Assembly: GCA_020205615.1 (NCBI GenBank)
Contig: CM035171.1
Span: forward strand, 123,570,893 to 123,634,892
Direction of reading: 5' to 3'
Source of the DNA: Panax quinquefolius
Lineage: Eukaryota > Streptophyta > Magnoliopsida > Apiales > Araliaceae
Length of the DNA stretch: 64,000 nt
Shown here: one piece after another, positions 57,905 to 64,000 of the stretch
Numbering within the stretch: position 1 is the stretch's first letter
Layout of the letters: each line of letters starts with the position of its first letter
Notes under the pieces: generated by a model
The model's input: only the letters and a program-made list of their open reading frames with translations
Told to the model about the DNA's origin: nothing
Database searches by the model: none
Program-made: the position numbers and the translations under genes

Positions 57905-58783
57905 TTGGGACGTTATTAGTCCCTGGATAAAATAATTCTTGAACTTGTTTTATTGAATTCTTATATCATTTTCATCATCCTCATGTTTATATTTTGTTGA
58001 AAGTCATCTGTGGCCTATAGTGCATAGATGGACTTGGTATGATTATGACTGTGGATTATTCGATGTAATCATGGTAGTAATATTACAAATGATGTGGTAA
58101 AAGTCCTCATTGGCCCGTAGAGCATTGATGGACAGTTGTTGGCATGATCATGACCATTATTGAATACACAAATATTCTTGGCCCGTAGTGCATGATAATT
58201 GTGGTCGTGATACTAAAGAATATCCTTTGGCCGTAGTGCATGGGTGATTCGATGATGTGGATTATTTATTAAGCTGAGTCCCAGCGATAAAAGTGATGAA
58301 AAACCTTCTAAATCATAAAAGATAATAGATTTTATTCTCTACTTGACTCTTTGAATGGATTGCTTATTCCGCTGCAGTTAAACTTGATGGTTGTTATATT
58401 GTATCAATTTAATACTATTGAAGGCTAACGATAATATATTCTGTATTATCTTAGTCATAATATTTCCTACTGGGCTAGTTGAGCTCACCCTTTTACTTTT
58501 ATTGTTCTCTTCAGAAAATGAGAACGTAGCAGGGACTAGTCGGGGAACGAAGTGACGAACCAGATGATAGCATTAGTAGTCCTCACTATTCTGTGAAATA
58601 GTGTGATAATAATTGTAATGAGGACTCCTTTTGAGTTTGTATAATCTCTAGTAGACAATATTTATATTCAAACTCACAGCTTATGTTTTGTCGTATTGTA
58701 CACGATAGTTGTATTTGAATTTATGTACCATGTAAGTGGCGACCCAAGATGGGTGACGTATGCCTAATTTTGGGGGCGTCACA
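57905..58783 (+). mobile_element. element A right LTR remnant
   Basis: Matches 31970-32836 from GGACGTTATTAGT onward and includes the LTR terminus GGGTGACGTATGCC...GGGGGCGTCACA that is cut off in the left copy. The 5' half of this LTR, including the minisatellite and TATA box, is missing. Confidence 0.8.
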
Positions 58784-59975
58784 AACCATGTGGTTAATGG
58801 TTACTAACATTAAACAATTATATATTCCTGTAAACAATTAAATTTGTTGTATTGGATTTCTTATCGGTCTCCCATAATCGACAATTTGAATAAACATTAT
58901 AAAGTAACCAAATCAATATTAGATAAAGAACTAAACTACATAATCTTAGTAACGTAAAATAAACCAAATTTTTACATGCAGTTTTGAAGGCCTAAATGAT
59001 AGAATTTGACCAAAAAACCATGCAGTTCACCAGCTAAGCTTGTGATTTTTGATCGTTGATCCGTTTTCAATGAAATTAGGCTCCGAAAACGCCAAAATCC
59101 GACACTCCAAATTTGACAACATTATACAGTAATATGCTTCAGCAACTAATATTACAGTAACCAATTAATCTTTGCAGTAATTAAGTTTGCATTAGTCAGT
59201 TACCAATTCAAAGATTGGTCAAGAACCAATTAAGTCAAGATTAGTCACTAGATAATTTTGAGCAAAGAACCAAGTCAAGAATATAATTTTTTAAAGAACT
59301 CAAGTCAAGATTAGTCAAGAACTATATAATGCTACACAAGATTTTAGTAGAACCATTTTAAAAGTGAAAACTTAAGAAAGGTTATCAATATAGGAATTCA
59401 GTAGAAAGCAGAGGTAACTATATGCATATGAATCACTTACCTCAATATTGATTTTTATCGAAGTTCTTTGCGATTTTGTTATCGAACTTCAACAATCACG
59501 GTGAGTTCGATTGTTTTAGTCATTGAACTTGAAGTTGTTGTTGATTTTGTATGTTATTTTATGATCTTTTCGCGTCGTCACGATTTAAAAAGTTATGTCT
59601 TCTCCGATCTCGGTGTCAGGTCGCTACCGTAAGATTACTGATTCATCGAATCGGGAAGAAGTTGTTGATGCTGTATGCTATTTCCGATTTCAGAGTTGCG
59701 TCGTGACAAAGTGATTTGTCTTCTCCGATTTGATAGGCGCGACAGATTTCTGCGTCTTCTCCGTCGTTGATATGTGTTCCGATTTCAAAGTTACATGATT
59801 TTGGGGCAGTTAATTGAAAAGATGAAATTGAATCGACGCGTGTAGGAGTTAATGACACGTGATTTTAGCACGTATATTGTGTATGTTTTATTTTTGTAAT
59901 TATGTTTTGTATGTTTTATTTTTATAATTACTTTCTAATTGTTGTATATTAGTGTAAATGACCCTAAACTTATTA

Positions 59976-60335
59976 CTCCCTCTGTTCCTAAAAGATTGTC
60001 GTTTAAGGTTAATGCACACAGATTAAAGAATGTAATTAATACCTAGCGAAAATACTATACTACCTTTATTAATTGTCTCAACCAATTATTTTTTTCCCAA
60101 TATTTCTTATTCAATTCAACCAATTGCTTCTTATTCAACCAATTACTACTTGGATTATATCATTGAATTGAATAAGAATCATTGTGAAGGGTAGAAAGCT
60201 TTAAATAGGAGAAAGCTTTAAATAAGGATAAAGTAGGAAAAAAAATAGCTAATGTGTATTGATAAATTCAAAACGACAATCTTTTTAGAACAAAAATTAC
60301 TTTCTAAAACGACAATCTTTTAGGAACGGGGGAAG
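59976..60335. mobile_element. Stowaway MITE with internal duplication
   Basis: Left end CTCCCTCTGTTCCTAAAAGA and right end TCTTTTAGGAACGGGGGAAG are inverted repeats flanked by TA. The right end is preceded by a second, partial copy (AAAACGACAATCTTTTTAGAAC), so the terminal sequence is locally duplicated. It is 360 bp with no coding capacity. Confidence 0.85.
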
Positions 60336-60465
60336 TATTTCTTTACGTGATATTTGAAATTTTCTTTTATGTAAAGTTAATTTTCATTCAACATGATAAT
60401 ATGTAACGTTAATATAATTTTATTTTTTTAATTTTATTTTTAAAAAACATTAATTATTGACAAAA

Positions 60466-60507
<42 letters not shown>

Positions 60508-60918
60508 CCTATTTTGTCCTATTTTGTTAAAAAAATGACATTTTTAATTATATTAATTAGTTCCTTTCTCCTTATGGGTTCGGTGCTTCTAGGAAAAAAT
60601 ATATTGAAAAGAATAAAGACTCGCTATCAATGTTTCATCTCTTTCTATGACAACATCAGATTGACAAACAAAATCCCCTTATGAATGGGATTTTTTTTTT
60701 TTTTTTTGACGAAGAATGGGATTTATATAATATACTTATGTAAATCCCTTGATAAATGGGATTAACATGTAAGCTTATATATAAAAAGAATATATCTATC
60801 TATATATATGCAGCTTTAAGCTACAGACAACTGATTATGCGTAATTAAAATTAAAATTTGCAATTAACTCAATTCATTAACACTTTTTTAAAAATTTGAT
60901 CAGTATCCTTGACAGCAA

Positions 60919-61000
60919 CCGGCCGGCCGGCCGGCTTGTAATTTTTTATCCCCATCCTTGACGGTTTTCTTGTAATTTGATATCCCCATCCTTGACGTAC
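60919..61000. repeat. (CCGG)4 palindrome and 37-bp tandem duplication
   Basis: CCGGCCGGCCGGCCGG at 60919-60934 is a 16-bp self-complementary GC block in AT-rich DNA. It is followed by two copies of a unit CTTGTAATTT..TATCCCCATCC ending TTGACG. Confidence 0.85.
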
Positions 61001-62277
61001 AATATTCTTATATGTGCTTAAACTTTGTCTTTTACTGTGTTTGTAAGTTTTTTTAGGAAAAATAATTCAAATCCATTTATATTTTATATTTGTGAGCTTT
61101 TTTAGTGTGAACTGGAAATAATTTGGAGGTAAAATTGATTTTAATTTTGACTAAAAACTTTTCTCCAAAAGTGGGAGGATTTGGAGGATACAAAAGGATG
61201 AGAAAGTTATCTATTTTATGCTATTATTTAAAGTAACCTTTCAAAATAAATCATGTCATTTATTACATGTAATATAATAACAGTGTAGTTTAAAAATAAA
61301 AATATTTTCTCCTCCCTTCCCTCTTTTAAAGTCACAAACAATGATATCTCTTTCCTTTTTTTTTCTTTTAAAACTCACAAATATAACTAGAAAAAATAAA
61401 TTATAATCTATCATCGTCACTTCCCCTTGTATATTTTCTCTTCCCATCTTATTCGTGCAAATTATCTCACAAATTAACACAACATTTAATGCAACAAAGA
61501 AGTTAGTAAACTCGAACATCCTCAGTTAAGACAAAAATATTCATGGTGGTCACGGTATCCCTGGTTCAAATTGAGTAACAAATCGCTCTGGTATCAAACT
61601 GAAAAGATTAGTCAATCCGTATGTCGAATACTCATTTTCCGCATTTTCCTTTTAAAAAATGACGACTTTTCAACACCATAGATGCCTTATCCGCCCAAAA
61701 AGAAAATTCCAACTCACAAGATCTTGCCGTAATCCATAAGCCTCAACCTTGGTATACAGTATTACGTTAAGGAATATAAATTATAAGACAGATTATTAAT
61801 TTTATGTCGGATATATGTAAAAATAGGTGGAATTAAAAGTGAAAAATATATAATAATGTGGGAATCTAATTTCCATAATACGTCTTATTTTATGTGTAAT
61901 GTCAATATATTTTGGAAATTATTATTTTTACAAGAAAAGATTAATATTTTATAGAAATATCAATTTTCTTGTAGGAGTACAAATCCCTATAATTTAATTT
62001 AATTAACCTGCTACAATGAAATCAACTTTAAATTTTATTTAATGCTGCATGTATATAGATGCGATATTGTGGATCTTTCTTAACTGAAAAGTCTTCAAAC
62101 TTTTCATTCCAAAGCAATTGACTTTTAAACCCTTTTTACTATTTATCCAGTCCAAGCTTTGACAAACCCTAACTTATTCCCTTAGCCTATACGTACGTAC
62201 CCTAAGCAACAAAATATTTATAGATATTTCCAAGGGGCAGCATGGACTTATCAGAGCGAGTCTTTTGGCTTTATTTT

Positions 62278-62295
62278 GGGTAGGGTAGGGTAGGG
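62278..62295 (+). other. G-quadruplex motif (GGGTA)4-type
   Basis: Four GGG runs separated by two-base TA loops, about 165-180 bp upstream of the carboxypeptidase-like start codon and about 90 bp before its TATA box. The sequence meets the usual G3N1-7 rule. A role in expression is not shown. Confidence 0.6.
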
Positions 62296-62382
62296 TATGG
62301 TATAACGTAACTTACATATAAACTACTGCATTATTATTATTTTTTATACAGATAGATAATTCTTATCTGTCACTACTACTAT

Positions 62383-62392
62383 TATATATAAA
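62383..62392 (+). promoter_or_regulatory. TATA box of the SCPL gene
   Basis: TATATATAAA, 68 bases before the ATG at 62460, followed by CCACTACAGAAGCAC. It is a plausible core promoter with a short 5' leader. Confidence 0.6.
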
Positions 62393-62459
62393 CCACTACA
62401 GAAGCACAAATTCTAGAGCTAGGGACATGCAAAATATTCTATCTTCTTTCTAAAATTAA

Positions 62460-62733
62460 ATGGCTAGTGTCTTATTTATTTATATTCATCTTCTTCTTTT
62501 GCTGACCAGCTTAGCTGCAGTTGCTTTAGGTAGGCACCACCACAGTCATGGAGTATTAACTCAACAAGAAGCGGACCGGGTGGTCAGACTACCCGGGCAG
62601 CCTCCGGTGAGTTTCGAGCAGTATGCAGGGTATGTTACGGTCAACGAAAGCCATGGAAGGGCGCTGTTTTATTGGTTTTTTGAAGCTACTCAAAAACCAG
62701 AGAAAAAGCCTCTTCTTTTGTGGCTCAATGGAG
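62460..62733 (+). CDS. serine carboxypeptidase-like protein, exon 1 (partial gene)
   Basis: Peptidase family S10 / plant SCPL protein, secreted or vacuolar; related proteins cleave C-terminal residues or act as acyltransferases. The exon codes for 91 residues and ends in phase 1 at LLLWLNGG, just before the expected PGCSS of the family, with a GT donor at 62734. A clear signal peptide spans residues 1 to about 24 (hydrophobic core [19 protein letters not shown]). Family motifs: [36 protein letters not shown] and [13 protein letters not shown], closest to the carboxypeptidase II/BRS1 subgroup. The catalytic Ser, Asp and His lie in later exons beyond 64000. No disabling change is seen in this exon. 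Confidence 0.9.
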
Positions 62734-62790
62734 GTATAATGCATGTTAATAATCATTTCCTTTTCATGATTAGCTATGAGATTATATATG

Positions 62791-62827
<37 letters not shown>

Positions 62828-62932
62828 GTTGAGTGGAAGTTTAGGAGTTTGTGATGCATTTATTATAACCAACCAACCAATCCATTTATGTATGTTTCCT
62901 TGTATATTAAAATTTGTGGCTTAATTTACAGA

Positions 62933-62988
<56 letters not shown>

Positions 62989-64000
62989 CACTTTTCTTGT
63001 TATTTCATTTGAGAATTATGTATGTAAATTCCTGACATACAACCAGTTGTTACTTGTCATCATTGTAGCTAACAAACTGTTCTTGGCCCTACAGAACTGC
63101 TGCCATTTTGGCCCACCATAACCGATAATAAATGCAATACACATTCATAGTCTCTTTCTAACAACCCCGCACCTACAAAATAGTTGTGTAATGCGATTAA
63201 TTAATCTCCAACAAAATCTTAATTTGATCCTATATATAATATTTTCAATTACGGTTGAAAGTAAAATCACGGTCATATATTATCACTTTAATTTTTTTCA
63301 CTAAGTAAATATTTTTTAATATCAATGCATGTGTCAATAACTGAATTTATTAGAAATTAAAGCATAAATGAGTCTAGTCGAATCGAATTTTGAGTTACTC
63401 TAGTGTGGTTAGTACTGTAGCGGAATTGAACATAAATTTAACTTCAACCTCGACTTATTTTATTAATGTTCGAACCTTGAGCAGAGTTGTTTAAGTGAAT
63501 GAGCACAAAATTATTATGAACAAATTTTTCTAGTTCTTCAAATCAATATTAAACGAATTTTTAACCATCCGAGATCTAGTAGTTTGATTAATTTTGTAAC
63601 CCTAGAGTTTAATTTAACAAAATATTTTTGATACTATGCCTGTTTGGTCCTGAATTCATCTGTTTTATCTCTTACCAAGTGATAATACTTTTCACAACTC
63701 GAATAAATTCACATTATCATTTGTATTATTTGAGTTGGCCACACACTTTCAATGTAAGTGATTATGGGAAGTATAGCCAATGCATGCCTTAATGGTGATT
63801 AGTGGTAGAGTGGACATTTTCCACAAATATCTGTACGTACAGGAAAGTTTATTGGGTGCAGTCCACATAAAAAAGGTCCCCCTCTCATCATATTGTGACC
63901 ATTATGCTTCACTACTTTTTACTAAGGCCCATTTTCTAACATTGCCTGCCTGCCAGCTCATTTCAGCATAATCATATATCCAATATCATGGATATGTACA
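62734..64000 (+). other. intron 1 of the SCPL gene (runs off the window)
   Basis: Starts with GT at 62734. No acceptor followed by a GPGCSS-type sequence was found by the window end, so the intron is at least 1.27 kb. It includes two TA microsatellites (62791-62824 and 62934-62984). Small open frames here have no domain. Confidence 0.65.

Larger units (their letters stand above)
58784..62459. other. gene-free region between the nest and the SCPL gene
   Basis: No supported gene. At 59440-59860 a GC-richer stretch contains repeated TCTTCTCCGAT phrases and a 71-codon minus-strand open frame without a known domain; it may be a fragment of a dispersed repeat. A Stowaway MITE lies at 59976-60335, a TA run at 60468-60505, and a GC palindrome and duplicated segment at 60919-61000. 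No exon of the CHR18-like N-terminus was found. Confidence 0.55.

Noticed and set aside
59643..59858. 71-codon minus-strand frame considered as a missing N-terminal exon of the CHR18-like gene
   Set aside because: Its sequence has no resemblance to SMARCAL1-type N-termini and contains repeated phrases typical of a dispersed repeat.
62278..62300. GGGTA repeats considered as interstitial telomere sequence
   Set aside because: The plant telomere unit is TTTAGGG; this is a pentamer and only four units long.

Overview
This is plant nuclear DNA, very probably from a eudicot. It is AT-rich, its genes have many GT-AG introns, and it carries plant MITEs, a Tekay-type chromovirus and a Ty1/copia element. 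The protein-coding genes are an F-box/FBD protein, a CHUP1-like actin-related protein, the soluble acyltransferase DGAT3, a SMARCAL1/CHR18-type SNF2 helicase and a serine carboxypeptidase-like protein. The species cannot be named from this sequence alone. Nothing prokaryotic, no CRISPR array and no rRNA or tRNA gene was seen.

Left part (1-30,445): the gene-bearing arm. After about 3 kb of MITE-rich DNA come an F-box/FBD/LRR-like gene (+, 3256-5158, intact), a CHUP1-like gene (+, 9519-12877, seven exons with one in-frame stop in exon 6), DGAT3 (+, 15353-16806, two exons with a one-base frameshift near the end of exon 1) and the CHR18/SMARCAL1-like gene (-, 17820-28025, 17 exons, N-terminal exons missing). 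From memory, CHUP1-like, DGAT3 and CHR18 are also close neighbours on Arabidopsis chromosome 1 (At1g48280, At1g48300, At1g48310), so this looks like an old conserved gene block. DGAT3 and CHR18 converge. Non-autonomous DNA transposons sit between and inside the genes: Stowaway, two with 9-bp Mutator-type duplications, hAT-like, PIF-like and several foldback elements.

Middle part (28.1-58.8 kb): a retrotransposon nest with a 100-N assembly gap (30446-30545). Element A, a plus-strand Tekay-like gypsy element, is split into 30546-32836 and 56986-58783. Element B, a minus-strand Tekay chromovirus with LTRs of about 2.6 and 2.4 kb, PBS, gag, protease, RT, RNase H, integrase, chromodomain-like tail and PPT, lies inside A at 32837-56985. 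Element C, a minus-strand copia complex with three LTR copies and two internal domains, lies inside B between protease and RT (38354-about 52790). All the retroelement ORFs are broken. The nest begins immediately upstream of the Walker A exon of the CHR18-like gene, and the missing N-terminal exons are not found anywhere in the window.

Right part (58.8-64 kb): mostly gene-free DNA with a Stowaway element, AT microsatellites, a GC-only (CCGG)4 palindrome and a (GGGTA)-type G-quadruplex motif. It ends in exon 1 of a serine carboxypeptidase-like gene (+, 62460-62733) whose remaining exons lie beyond the window.

The most notable items are the loss of the 5' end of the CHR18-like gene beside the nest, the disabling changes in two adjacent conserved genes (real or assembly-derived), the three-LTR copia structure, and an array of short hairpins with a recurring CTCC loop in the copia leader.
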